Assembly: GCA_030146295.1 (NCBI GenBank)
Contig: JASLCD010000202.1
Span: forward strand, 9,281 to 73,280
Length of the DNA stretch: 64,000 nucleotides
Direction of reading: 5' to 3'
Origin: Chryseobacterium sp.
GTDB lineage: Bacteria; Bacteroidota; Bacteroidia; Flavobacteriales; Weeksellaceae
Shown here: piece by piece, positions 53,395 to 61,900 of the stretch
Layout: every line of letters starts with the position of its first letter
Position numbering within the stretch: the stretch's first letter is position 1
The notes under the pieces: generated by a model
What the model saw: the letters and a program-made list of their open reading frames with translations, nothing else
Database searches by the model: none
Told to the model about the DNA's origin: nothing
Made by a program: the position numbers and the translations under genes

Positions 53395-54231
53395 TCAGAA
53401 ATAAGCAGATTTGTAACGGATATAACTTTTAAAAGCAACCAGCAACTTTTGTGAATTGGCAATTCTGATTCTTTGCTGCAATATATTCTGAGAGCTTGTT
53501 CTTTTTATTTTCTCAAACAGAGAAAGATAATATCTGTAGGCAAGGTATACTCCGAAAATGGATGATCCAGGCAGTTTCTTAATTCCCTGCAATGCTTCTC
53601 TGAATTCTTCTTCAATTTCCTTTTCAATCTGCGTTTTAACAGTATTATTAAAGACTGACATATTCAAAGACGGAAAATAAGTTCTTCCTAAAATTTGATA
53701 ATCATCTTTCAGATCCCGTAAAAAATTAACTTTCTGAAAAGCAGATCCTAGTTTCATGGCAAAGGGTTTCAGTTTATCATACTGCTGTTTATCACCTTCT
53801 GTGAATATCTGCAGACACATCAGCCCTACCACTTCTGCAGATCCATAGATGTATTCTTTATACAATTCGGAATTATAATCAATTTTATGAAGATCCATTT
53901 CCATACTGTGTAAAAACTGATCAATCAACTGCCTGTTTATATCATACTTACGAACTGTTTCCTGAAATGAATGCAAAATAGGATTGAGTGATATACCGTC
54001 TTCAAGCGCTTCATAAGTTTCAGACCTTAATCTCTTCAGAAGTTTCTCTCTATCATAGCCATGAAAGCTATCTACAATTTCATCTGCCACGCGCACATAA
54101 CCATAAACTGCATAAATAGCAGGCCTGATAGAAGGCTTGAGGGCAAGTATTCCCAACGAAAAACTGGTACTGTATTTTTGTGTAGTGTACTTACTTACTT
54201 CGTAAGACAATTCATCAAACAGCTTTTTCAT
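53395..54231 (-). CDS. crtB: Phytoene synthase
   Basis: The protein has 278 residues of the squalene/phytoene synthase family. SFSLGILALKPSIRPAIYAV leads to VRVADEIVDSFHG, the first aspartate-rich motif (D-x-x-x-D). The second is LRDLKDDYQILGRTYFP. It condenses two geranylgeranyl diphosphates to phytoene. The start is 1 base after the crtI stop. Length and motifs are normal. Confidence 0.95.
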   Translation of the reverse strand: MKKLFDELSYEVSKYTTQKYSTSFSLGILALKPSIRPAIYAVYGYVRVADEIVDSFHGYDREKLLKRLRSETYEALEDGISLNPILHSFQETVRKYDINRQLIDQFLHSMEMDLHKIDYNSELYKEYIYGSAEVVGLMCLQIFTEGDKQQYDKLKPFAMKLGSAFQKVNFLRDLKDDYQILGRTYFPSLNMSVFNNTVKTQIEKEIEEEFREALQGIKKLPGSSIFGVYLAYRYYLSLFEKIKRTSSQNILQQRIRIANSQKLLVAFKSYIRYKSAYF

Positions 54232-54232
54232 A

Positions 54233-55723
54233 TTATTTTATTTTTAGTTTACTAACTTCAGCCGCCACAATTTTCCCTGAAATTACCGAGGGAGGAACGC
54301 CAGGACCGGGAACTGTTAACTGTCCTGTATAAAAAAGATTTCTGAGCTTTCTGTTTCTTATTTTGGGTTTTAAGACCGCTGTCTGTGATAAAGTATTGGA
54401 TAGTCCGTATGCATTACCTTCATATGCATTATAATCGGAAATAAAATCACTTACACAATAGCTTCTTTTGTATTCAATTCTGGAAATGAGATCAACATCA
54501 CCGGTATGCTTTTCAATTCGCTTAAGCATCTCCATCAAGTATTTTTCTCTGGTAGATTCTTCATCATGTATTCCAGGAGCAAGAGGTAACAGCAAAAAGA
54601 GATTTTCACAATCTTCAGGAGCAACATCCGGATCTGTTTTGGAAGGACAACATGTATAAAAAAGAGGCTTATTGGGCCATTTTTTATTTTTATAAATACA
54701 ATCTATATGATTATCAAGTTCATTTTCAAAAAACAAAGTATGATGCTTTAAATGGGGTATTCTTCCTCTGATTCCTAAATAATAAATAAGACAAGAAGGT
54801 GCGAAAGTTCTCGTCTTCCAATATTCTTTATTATAGTTTCTGAGAGATTTGGGGAGTAACGTTTCTGTATGATGATAATCTGAGGAAGCGATTATGGCAT
54901 CAAATTCATGTGTTTCACCATCAATTGTTACAGAAGATACCTTTCCGTTTTCTGTATTGATTTTCTGTACTTCCTGATTAAAATGAAATGTTACTCCCTG
55001 TCTTTCCGCCACTTCCTTCATTGCGAGAACAAGTTGATAAAATCCCCCCATTGGGTATTTTGTTCCCAAAACATACCCTCCGTAATTCATAAGGCTGTAT
55101 AAGGCAGGAATATTCTTTGGGGAAGCTCCAAGAAATATAACAGGAAATTCCATTAATGATCTGAGTCTCGGATCAGTAAAATACCCTGAAACATATTTTC
55201 TGAAATTGCTTAAAAGATCAAGTTTCATTGCACTTCCCGCTATTTTTAAAGAAGCAAATTCCAGCCAGTGATAACAAGGTTTTGTTACAAACTCTTTCAT
55301 CCCTACCTCATATTTGAATCGGGCAGACTGCATAAATTGATCGTATTGCATAGCGGCTCCGGTTTCTATTTTTTCAAAGAGCTTGCGGATTTCTTCATTT
55401 TTCTTGGGAACTGCAATCTTTTCTTCTGAAAAAACCATTTCAAACTGAGGATCCAAAGAAACAAGATTAAAAAAATCGGATGCTTTACAGCCAAAATCAC
55501 TAAAAAAACCCTCTATTATATCCGGCATCCAGTACCAGCTGGGCCCCATGTCGAACACATATCCTTCATTGGTTTTAAATTGTCTTGCACGGCCCCCCGG
55601 CTGATGGTGCTTTTCAAATACGTGTACTTCATTACCTGATTTTGCTGCATAAGCTGCCGCTGAAATTCCGGAAAATCCGGAACCTATCACCGCAATTTTC
55701 TTTCTTAAGCTTCCACTATTCAT
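54233..55723 (-). CDS. crtI: Phytoene desaturase
   Basis: The protein has 496 residues. KIAVIGSGFSGISAAAYAAK is the FAD-binding G-x-G-x-x-G loop, followed by GNEVHVFEKHHQPGGRARQF. The C-terminal flavin motif is LFYTGQLTVPGPGVPPSVIS, then GKIVA, the CrtI signature. It desaturates phytoene in four steps to lycopene. It is the first biosynthetic gene of the operon; a MarR gene precedes it by 44 bases. Confidence 0.95.
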   Translation of the reverse strand: MNSGSLRKKIAVIGSGFSGISAAAYAAKSGNEVHVFEKHHQPGGRARQFKTNEGYVFDMGPSWYWMPDIIEGFFSDFGCKASDFFNLVSLDPQFEMVFSEEKIAVPKKNEEIRKLFEKIETGAAMQYDQFMQSARFKYEVGMKEFVTKPCYHWLEFASLKIAGSAMKLDLLSNFRKYVSGYFTDPRLRSLMEFPVIFLGASPKNIPALYSLMNYGGYVLGTKYPMGGFYQLVLAMKEVAERQGVTFHFNQEVQKINTENGKVSSVTIDGETHEFDAIIASSDYHHTETLLPKSLRNYNKEYWKTRTFAPSCLIYYLGIRGRIPHLKHHTLFFENELDNHIDCIYKNKKWPNKPLFYTCCPSKTDPDVAPEDCENLFLLLPLAPGIHDEESTREKYLMEMLKRIEKHTGDVDLISRIEYKRSYCVSDFISDYNAYEGNAYGLSNTLSQTAVLKPKIRNRKLRNLFYTGQLTVPGPGVPPSVISGKIVAAEVSKLKIK

Positions 55724-55767
55724 TGTTGTTTATTTAATAGTTTTTAACAGACTCTCTTAATATGTTA

Positions 55768-56424
55768 TCAGTTCACTCTTTTATAGACAATATCCAGCAA
55801 GTCTGTGGCTTCGATATTCATACGGTAAAAAGAATCATGAAAGTCATCCAATTTAGAAAGTATAGCGATAAGCAGCATTTGTTCAGAATGGTTCAGATTT
55901 CCCACTACCACTCTTGAAGCTTTACGGATCTCATCCATGTGCTCATCCAGCACGGAAAGTCCTTTTTCAGTTATCTGAATATCTTTGATCCTTCTATCTT
56001 TATGAGAGGCCGTCTGTTCAGCCCAGCCATTACGGATTAAGCGGTTAATAATAAGTACACCGGAAGATTTCTCACTAGCATTGTGTCTTATGAGCTCCAT
56101 TTTTGTCATAGCTCCCATGGTTTTCAGGCTTATCAGATAAATAAAGTCATCTTGGCTTGAAAAAACGGAATTACCAATTGAACGGGAATATGTTTTTGCA
56201 TACCTTCCCATTCTTATCAATAAGGTATTGATGATACTATCAGAACTTCTTCCTAATTCCTTCCCGACCCAATCCGGATGTTCCTGCTCAGAATAAGATT
56301 TAGAAGATGCATTGATCCATTCTGTAAATCCCTGAAGATCATTACTATATTGCACTTTATCTTCATTCTGTTCCATAAATTGCTGAACGAGTTCAACAAC
56401 TGCTTTTATAAGATCAAAATTCAT
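55768..56424 (-). CDS. MarR-family regulator (paralogue 2) at the head of the carotenoid operon
   Basis: From ATG 56424 the protein has 218 residues; the longer start at 56445 lies inside the promoter and cannot be used. The extension NDLQGFTEWINASSKSYSEQ is followed by the winged helix SSQDDFIYLISLKTMGAMTK, then SSGVLIINRLIRNGWAEQTA. No Cys-based redox switch is evident. It leads the crt operon on the same strand and probably governs it and itself. Its paralogue lies at 49174-49839. Confidence 0.85.
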   Translation of the reverse strand: MNFDLIKAVVELVQQFMEQNEDKVQYSNDLQGFTEWINASSKSYSEQEHPDWVGKELGRSSDSIINTLLIRMGRYAKTYSRSIGNSVFSSQDDFIYLISLKTMGAMTKMELIRHNASEKSSGVLIINRLIRNGWAEQTASHKDRRIKDIQITEKGLSVLDEHMDEIRKASRVVVGNLNHSEQMLLIAILSKLDDFHDSFYRMNIEATDLLDIVYKRVN

Positions 56425-56436
56425 ATCAAATAAATT

Positions 56437-56452
56437 AGTATACAAATATACT
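56437..56452 (-). promoter_or_regulatory. Promoter/operator of the carotenoid operon
   Basis: AGTATA-CAAA-TATACT is a perfect 6-bp dyad that includes the -7 box TATATTTG (56443-56450, minus strand), 18 bases ahead of the marR ATG. It is the likely site of autoregulation. Confidence 0.6.
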
Positions 56453-57164
56453 TATTAAAGTTTATAAATATACTTTTATTTAACTTTACTTTACTGCTAA
56501 AAATTATAATATGGAGAGTTAAAGATTAATTTCAAAAGAAAGACTTAAAATATTGAAAATACAAAATGCTAAAAAACAACTAATTAAACAGCAGAAATAA
56601 TATTAAGAAAGGTTTAATCAAAAAAGGAAGGCTTACAGTCAATAGTGGATTTATAAACCTAAATATTTTTTTTGATGTAAAAATTTAATAAACAAGAAAC
56701 ATTTAAATACAAACCTAAAGCGCAGCTGCATTAAACTACAGTATAAATCCTGAGTGTTTGAAAACTTTTTCTGTCTGAAGACAAACTGGAAATCAAACAG
56801 ATCATTCTTTTCTAAATTGTACTAGTGCTGGCTCAAAGGATACATAACTCAATGTTTTGATATTTAAAATTAAATTCAATTGAGTTAAGAGGCATTATAA
56901 GATACGATGCAGAATACTGAACTATAAACACTTACAAGTTTAATCCTAAAAAAAACAGGTAATGATTTGGTAACCTGCTTTTTCAGTTGGACCTTCTTAA
57001 AGTAGCTTTCCGGTACAACAGTCCAGTTATATCATTGCCCTAAAATCCTTTATTCCTGCCGGGCTTCACCCGTTTTTACATTTTTCTTAGAGCTCAGGAC
57101 TTTTAATATACAAATACTATTGTTATTTTAGCGGCATAGAAATTTGATTTTAACAATTAAGGAT
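56453..57164. other. Long AT-rich intergenic stretch
   Basis: No gene of more than about 20 codons is credible. A weak hairpin with AACAGGT and ACCTG arms (56954-56977) and a T-run may be a plus-strand terminator for an unseen transcript. No other signal was noticed. Confidence 0.4.
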
Positions 57165-57665
57165 ATGAAAAAATTAATCTTATTGGGTGCTGTATCAGCT
57201 TTTTTAATCAACTGTAATAAGAAAACTGAAGTTCCGGCTCCCAAAGTAGAAGCAGATACTATTGCTGTCGCTGAACCCGTAATTGATACTCTTGGAGCAA
57301 AATCGTTCTGCTACATCGGGGTAACAGGAAAAGACAGTGTTTTTGCATCTATTGATGACAACCTAGGAACCATTACCGGTAAATTATCTTACAAAAACAA
57401 TGAAAAAGACAGCTCAAAAGGAGATGTAACAGGTTTCAAATCCGGAGATACCTTAAAATTGACTTACGAATTTGCTGCTGAAGGTAGAAAAAGCAAAAGA
57501 GATATTTATTTTATCCAGCAAGGGAATACTTTAACGGAAGGTATTGGAGATCATAAAGAAGAAGACGGGCAGTCTAAATACGCTGACGAGAAGAAAATAA
57601 GCTATAAAGACGGACAGAAGCTGAATACTGCCGACTGCAAAGTAGTTAACAAAGCTTTGAAATAA
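57165..57665 (+). CDS. Small lipoprotein of unknown function
   Basis: From ATG 57165 the protein has 166 residues; AAGGAT precedes it. The signal MKKLILLGAVSAFLINC ends at lipobox Cys17. Then NKKTEVPAPKVEADTIA is a linker. The body (SFCYIGVTGKDSVFASIDDN, then GTITGKLSYKNNEKDSSKGD) resembles small beta-barrel lipoproteins of Bacteroidetes that bind unknown ligands. No partner is adjacent. It ends with a strong terminator. Confidence 0.7.
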   Translation: MKKLILLGAVSAFLINCNKKTEVPAPKVEADTIAVAEPVIDTLGAKSFCYIGVTGKDSVFASIDDNLGTITGKLSYKNNEKDSSKGDVTGFKSGDTLKLTYEFAAEGRKSKRDIYFIQQGNTLTEGIGDHKEEDGQSKYADEKKISYKDGQKLNTADCKVVNKALK

Positions 57666-57683
57666 TCATTCAATATCAACAGA

Positions 57684-57712
57684 AAACAGCCTTATTTCAA
57701 GGCTGTTTTTTT
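57684..57712. terminator. Terminator between convergent genes
   Basis: AAACAGCCTT (57684-57693), ATTTC, AAGGCTGTTT (57699-57708), then TTTT. It ends the lipoprotein gene and overlaps the stop of the threonine aldolase gene. Confidence 0.8.
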
Positions 57713-58745
57713 ATGGTAATTCTGTTTCAATGATTTCAATAAAGCGGTCCACTGCTTCATCACCTGTATTCCAGGAAGTAATAAGACGGATCGCAGAATG
57801 GCTTTCATCTACTTTTTTCCAGACATAGAACTCAAAACTTTCTGACAAAACCTCAATAAGATCATTATTCAGAATAGGAAAAATCTGATTGGTATAGGTG
57901 TCGGAAAGAAATGCCGTTCCTTTTTTCTGCAAAGCATTCTTAATTTTCATCGCCTGCCGATTCGCGTGTTGTGCCAGATCAAAATACAGGTTATCCTTCA
58001 TCAGTTCCATAAACTGAATACCCAGCAGTCTTCCTTTGGCTAATAATGCCCCTTTCTGTTTGATATTAAATGCAAAGTCTTCCTGAAGAGCAGGATTATT
58101 GATGACGATAGCCTCTCCGATTAAAGCACCGTTCTTTGTTCCTCCCAAATAGAAAATATCAGTAAGAGCTGCTACTTTTTCCAACGTAAGGTCACTGATT
58201 TCTGAGGTCAGGCCATGTCCCAGCCTTGCTCCGTCCATAAACAAGTATAATTGATGTTGTTTACAAAATGCTGAAAGCTCTTCCAGTTCTTTTGCCTGAT
58301 AAATAGTTCCCAGCTCAGTAGAATTGGAGATATAAACCAGCTTAGGCATTACCTGATGCGGTACATTGCTATGATTTTCCAATACAGGAATAATGTCTGA
58401 CGGCCTTAGCTTTCCGTCTGCAGCTTCAATACTCAGCACTTTATGGCCTGTAGCTTCAATTGCTCCGGTTTCATTATTCAGAATATGTCCGGGAGCAGCA
58501 GAAATCACACACTGATAGGGTTTTAAAATCGCAGAAATAACAATTAAGTTAGCCTGCGTTCCTCCTGAAACCAAAAAAACTTCAGAATTCTGATTGCTTA
58601 TTTTCTCTTTAATTAATGTTTTAGCTTTTAATGAATACTCATCTTCTCCATATCCGGCCTGCTGTTCAAAATTACTTTTTGTAAGCGCTTGTAGAATATT
58701 CGGGTGACATCCCTCTGAATAGTCGTTTTTGAATGAAAATTTCAT
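57711..58745 (-). CDS. ltaE: Low-specificity threonine aldolase-type PLP enzyme
   Basis: The protein has 344 residues. HPNILQALTKSNFEQQAGYG, then SGGTQANLIVISAI, HILNNETGAIEATGHKVL and LFMDGARLGHGLT lead to FYLGGTKNGALIGEAIV, which carries the PLP Lys. This is the threonine aldolase/beta-eliminating lyase layout: fold-type I, cytosolic. It cleaves threonine or allo-threonine to glycine and acetaldehyde, by family. It converges with the lipoprotein gene and faces a DtxR gene at its other end. Confidence 0.88.
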   Translation of the reverse strand: MKFSFKNDYSEGCHPNILQALTKSNFEQQAGYGEDEYSLKAKTLIKEKISNQNSEVFLVSGGTQANLIVISAILKPYQCVISAAPGHILNNETGAIEATGHKVLSIEAADGKLRPSDIIPVLENHSNVPHQVMPKLVYISNSTELGTIYQAKELEELSAFCKQHQLYLFMDGARLGHGLTSEISDLTLEKVAALTDIFYLGGTKNGALIGEAIVINNPALQEDFAFNIKQKGALLAKGRLLGIQFMELMKDNLYFDLAQHANRQAMKIKNALQKKGTAFLSDTYTNQIFPILNNDLIEVLSESFEFYVWKKVDESHSAIRLITSWNTGDEAVDRFIEIIETELP

Positions 58746-58799
58746 AGAGTAAAAGTAAAAAAAGTTAAAATAACAAGAGCGAACTTTTCATTTTATTTT

Positions 58800-58827
58800 G
58801 TTAGATTTGTACTGAAAATCATCTAAC
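58800..58827 (+). promoter_or_regulatory. DtxR gene promoter with inverted repeat
   Basis: GTTAGAT (58800-58806) and ATCTAAC (58821-58827) form a perfect 7-bp dyad around a 14-base spacer. The -7 box TAGATTTG lies at 58802-58809. It covers the region up to the TTG start, as an autoregulated operator would. Confidence 0.55.
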
Positions 58828-58830
58828 ATT

Positions 58831-59484
58831 TTGAAAACAACCCTAACAGAAGAGAATTACCTGAAAGCTTTGTTTCATTTAGTTGACAATGAAGGAAAGG
58901 TTACGATTAATGAGCTCAGCAAATTTTTAAATGTAAAAATGCCGAGTGTCAATAACATGATGAAGAAATTTGCAGAGAAAAAATGGGTCATCTATGAGAC
59001 CTATAAGCCCTTAATCGTTACAGAAAGCGGAAGACGTGAGGCAGCACTGGTGGTTCGTAAACACAGACTTACCGAAATGTTCCTCGTAAAAAAAATGAAT
59101 TTTGGCTGGGAAAACGTTCACGAAATTGCAGAGCAGCTGGAACATGTTCATTCTCAAATTTTCTTTGATAAAATGGATGAAATTCTGGATTATCCTAAAT
59201 TTGATCCTCATGGAGAACCTATTCCTGATAAAGATGGAAATATTATTGCCCAGGACCTGCAGAAACTGAGCCACTGTGAACCCGGTGAAAATGTTACTTT
59301 TGCTTCTGTTACTCTTTCCGACGATGCTTTCCTGACGTATCTGAACGACAGAAAATTACTGCTCAATACAAAAGTGAAAATTGTAAAAATAGAAAGTTTT
59401 GATAAATCAATGACCATAGAAATTGAGGGCAAAACGGAAATTCTAAGCAAAAAAGCGACTGAGAAAATACTGGTTAAGAAATAA
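58831..59484 (+). CDS. DtxR/MntR-family metal-dependent repressor
   Basis: The protein has 217 residues with a TTG start at 58831. The N-terminal winged helix is TLTEENYLKALFHLVDNEGK, then VTINELSKFLNVKMPSVNNM. The dimer and metal domain has RKHRLTEMFLVKKMNFGWEN, EIAEQLEHVHSQIFFDKMDE and GEPIPDKDG, and an SH3-like tail follows. His and Glu ligands (E-x-L-E-H-V) resemble Mn/Fe-responsive members. Its target genes are not visible here. A dyad overlaps its own promoter. Confidence 0.9.
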   Translation: MKTTLTEENYLKALFHLVDNEGKVTINELSKFLNVKMPSVNNMMKKFAEKKWVIYETYKPLIVTESGRREAALVVRKHRLTEMFLVKKMNFGWENVHEIAEQLEHVHSQIFFDKMDEILDYPKFDPHGEPIPDKDGNIIAQDLQKLSHCEPGENVTFASVTLSDDAFLTYLNDRKLLLNTKVKIVKIESFDKSMTIEIEGKTEILSKKATEKILVKK

Positions 59485-59644
59485 TCTGAGTTAATCCTAA
59501 AATATACCTAACAGGTTTTGATTAAAAAATTCAGGCTTTTCAAGAATTTCAACCATTAAGATATTTAAGACGAAAAGTATAATTAAGATGAATCATTCTG
59601 ATTTTCAGCTTACAGCGAAACTTTACTTATGCTTTATCCAAAAT

Positions 59645-59677
59645 AAACCTAGCAGGTTTTAAAAACCTGTTAGGTTT
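59645..59677. terminator. Hairpin of a dispersed AACCTA-CAGGTT element
   Basis: AAACCTAGCAGGTTTT (59645-59660) faces AAAAACCTGTTAGGTTT (59661-59677). A half copy CCTAACAGGTTTT occurs at 59507-59519 and a shorter one CTAACAGGTT at 5712-5721. It may terminate the dtxR-like gene. The words are those of a dispersed intergenic element. The rest of 59485-59771 has no gene. Confidence 0.5.
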
Positions 59678-59771
59678 GATATTCATACAATTCTCCATTT
59701 ATTACATTCATTAAACTGTTAAAAAACGGTTAAACCCCCTTTCATAAAATACCTGAAAATTAATTTTTAAT

Positions 59772-59779
59772 TACGTTTG
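59772..59779 (+). promoter_or_regulatory. -7 promoter element of the metallo-beta-lactamase gene
   Basis: TACGTTTG is an exact TAnnTTTG, 66 bases ahead of the ATG. Confidence 0.5.
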
Positions 59780-59845
59780 CAAAATATTCTACAGACTTTG
59801 TCTTTTCTGACAAATACAAACAGTTAATTATTACTCAAAAAAATT

Positions 59846-60574
59846 ATGAAAAAAAGCATTCCGTTTTTTATTATTTCGATGTTATTAAGCCCATTTGCAA
59901 ACGCTCAGGACACTAAGGTAAGAGATTTTGTGATTGAACCTCAGATTCAACCCCACTTTTATATTTACAAAACTTTCGGGGTATTTGGAGGTAAAGAATA
60001 TTCTACCAATGCTGTTTATCTGATTACCAAAAATGGAGTTGTCTTATTTGATGTTCCATGGCAGAAAACCCAGTATCAGAGCCTGCTGGACACTATTCAG
60101 AAGCGTCATAACCTTCCCGTGATCGCAGTATTTGCAACGCATTCACACGAAGACAGAGCCGGAGATTTAAGCTTTTATAACAATAAAGGAATTAAAACTT
60201 ACGCAACAGCAAAAACCAATGAACTGTTGAAAAAAGACGGAAAAGCTACTTCTACAGAAATCATCAAAACAGGGAAACCTTATCGTATTGGCGGGGAAGA
60301 GTTTGTGGTAGATTTTCTGGGTGAAGGACATACTGCTGATAATGTAGTAGTATGGTTTCCTAAATATAAAATACTGGATGGAGGATGTCTTGTGAAAAGT
60401 AAAGCAGCAGTTGATCTTGGCTACACAGGAGAAGCTAATGTTGCGCAATGGCCGCAAACCATGACAAAACTGAAAAACAAATATTCACAGGCAGCACTTG
60501 TGATTCCTGGTCATGACGAATGGAAAGGAGGCGGACATGTAGAACATACCCTTGATCTTCTCAACAAAAAATAA
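59846..60574 (+). CDS. Subclass B1 metallo-beta-lactamase, IND-like
   Basis: The protein has 242 residues. The signal peptide is MKKSIPFFIISMLLSPFANA. The zinc ligands are complete: HSHEDRAGD (H-x-H-x-D), GHTADN, GGCLVKS with the B1 Cys, and PGHDEW. The sequences IYKTFGVFGGKEYS, VLFDVPWQKTQYQSL and GEEFVVDFLGEGHTADNVVV match IND/CIA-type enzymes of Chryseobacterium as I recall them, with scattered differences (for example HSHED for HSHDD). Such enzymes hydrolyse penicillins, cephalosporins and carbapenems in the periplasm. No mobile element is nearby, which suggests the species' intrinsic gene. Confidence 0.93.
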   Translation: MKKSIPFFIISMLLSPFANAQDTKVRDFVIEPQIQPHFYIYKTFGVFGGKEYSTNAVYLITKNGVVLFDVPWQKTQYQSLLDTIQKRHNLPVIAVFATHSHEDRAGDLSFYNNKGIKTYATAKTNELLKKDGKATSTEIIKTGKPYRIGGEEFVVDFLGEGHTADNVVVWFPKYKILDGGCLVKSKAAVDLGYTGEANVAQWPQTMTKLKNKYSQAALVIPGHDEWKGGGHVEHTLDLLNKK

Positions 60575-60612
60575 ATTGAAGAGCCCGGGCAGATGCCCGG
60601 GCTCTTCAATTT
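60573..60612. terminator. Bidirectional terminator, 18-bp stem
   Basis: AAATTGAAGAGCCCGGGC (60573-60590), AGAT, GCCCGGGCTCTTCAATTT (60595-60612). The perfect stem is shared by the lactamase gene and the convergent aminotransferase gene. Confidence 0.88.
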
Positions 60613-60625
60613 AAAAAACAACCTT

Positions 60626-61801
60626 CTAATGATTGATGTTTTCTAAAAGTTGCGATACGCTTTCCATTTCTTCCATCGTATTGAAATAATGAGGTGATAA
60701 CCGGATCGCATGATCTACATTTTTAGAAGTAAAATCAATTAATGCATCTCCTTTCTTATTTTCCTTAAAAAACACATTGTTCTCAGTCAGTATTTTATGA
60801 ATCTTTTCAACCCTTCCGTCTGCCTGGCAAAAAGTAATAATACTGCTTAATCTGTTTCCCTTATCCAAAACTCTGAAACCATTCTTCTGCAAACTGGCCC
60901 TTAATGCATCTGCCAACATATGATTGTAGTTCTCAATTTGATCCATTCCTATAGCATTGGCGTAGCGTAAAGCTTCTGTAAATCCCAGCAAAGCAGCATA
61001 TGGTCTTTCAAAAAGCTCAAATCTTTTAGCCGTATCATTTAATGCATAGTCATCAAACGCTGTCCATTTAGCTCCAATGCTATCTAAGAATAAAGGATAC
61101 ATTTTCTGACTCAAAGCTTTGTCTGAAACGTACAAAAATCCTGTTCCTCTCGGCCCTCTCATAAACTTCCTTCCTGTTGCCGTCAGAAAATCACAATTGA
61201 TCTTTTCCACATCTACCCTTATCTGACCTACAGACTGGCAGGCATCTACAAGATAAAGAATATCATATTTTTTACACAGCTTTCCTACTCCTTCTACATT
61301 CTGAACTAAACCGGAATTAGTAGGAATATGAGTGACAGCAATTAATTTAGGAGTATGCTTTTTGATTAATCTTTCAAAATCGTCAAGATCCAGCTCATGG
61401 TCAGGCAGATTAGCTACCCTGACAATTTCGATATTATATCTTTTCTGTAAAGAAATAAAAGCAATTTGATTGGATATATAATCATCATTGGTTGTAATGA
61501 TACAATCTCCTTCTTTAAAAGAAATACTGGACAATGCCTTTGCATAGCCATCTGTAGAACTGCTTACAAATGCAATATTGGAAGGTCTGGTATTGATCAG
61601 TAATGCCGTCTCTTCATAAAACTGGCTGATCTGCGCAGAATTTTGCATTACGGCTGCATACCCTCCTAACTCCTGCTCTTTATGCAAAAACTTAACTGTA
61701 GCGTCTACAACAGTCTTAGGCATTAATGAAGAACCTGCACTGTTTAAAAATATCTTATCTGAACACCCTAAAGTATCCTGTCTTATAACCTCTAAATTCA
61801 T
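60626..61801 (-). CDS. Class V aminotransferase-fold PLP enzyme (IscS/SufS or epimerase-like)
   Basis: From ATG 61801 the protein has 391 residues. IFLNSAGSSLMPKTVVDATV, then AFVSSSTDGYAKALSSISF, ITHIPTNSGLVQNVEGVGKL, LVDACQSVGQIRVDVEKINC and FLTATGRKFMRGPRGTGFLY, with the PLP Lys in GRKF, are class V features. It lacks the catalytic Cys loop of desulfurases, so a transaminase, epimerase or lyase of unknown substrate is more likely. It stands alone between terminators. Confidence 0.8.
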   Translation of the reverse strand: MNLEVIRQDTLGCSDKIFLNSAGSSLMPKTVVDATVKFLHKEQELGGYAAVMQNSAQISQFYEETALLINTRPSNIAFVSSSTDGYAKALSSISFKEGDCIITTNDDYISNQIAFISLQKRYNIEIVRVANLPDHELDLDDFERLIKKHTPKLIAVTHIPTNSGLVQNVEGVGKLCKKYDILYLVDACQSVGQIRVDVEKINCDFLTATGRKFMRGPRGTGFLYVSDKALSQKMYPLFLDSIGAKWTAFDDYALNDTAKRFELFERPYAALLGFTEALRYANAIGMDQIENYNHMLADALRASLQKNGFRVLDKGNRLSSIITFCQADGRVEKIHKILTENNVFFKENKKGDALIDFTSKNVDHAIRLSPHYFNTMEEMESVSQLLENINH

Positions 61802-61859
61802 TTTTATCAATCCTTAAAGCAAATTTACCGTTAGTTTTTCTGTATACCTCAATAAAAAA

Positions 61860-61879
61860 TCCCGAATTTTCATCCGGGA
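61860..61879 (-). terminator. Terminator of the T6SS gene set
   Basis: On the minus strand TCCCG pairs with CGGGA around a 10-base loop, followed by TTTTTTATTG. It lies 21 bases after the tssK-like stop, so that gene is the last of its operon. Confidence 0.65.
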
Positions 61880-61900
61880 CTCTATTTTTAATAAGTGATT

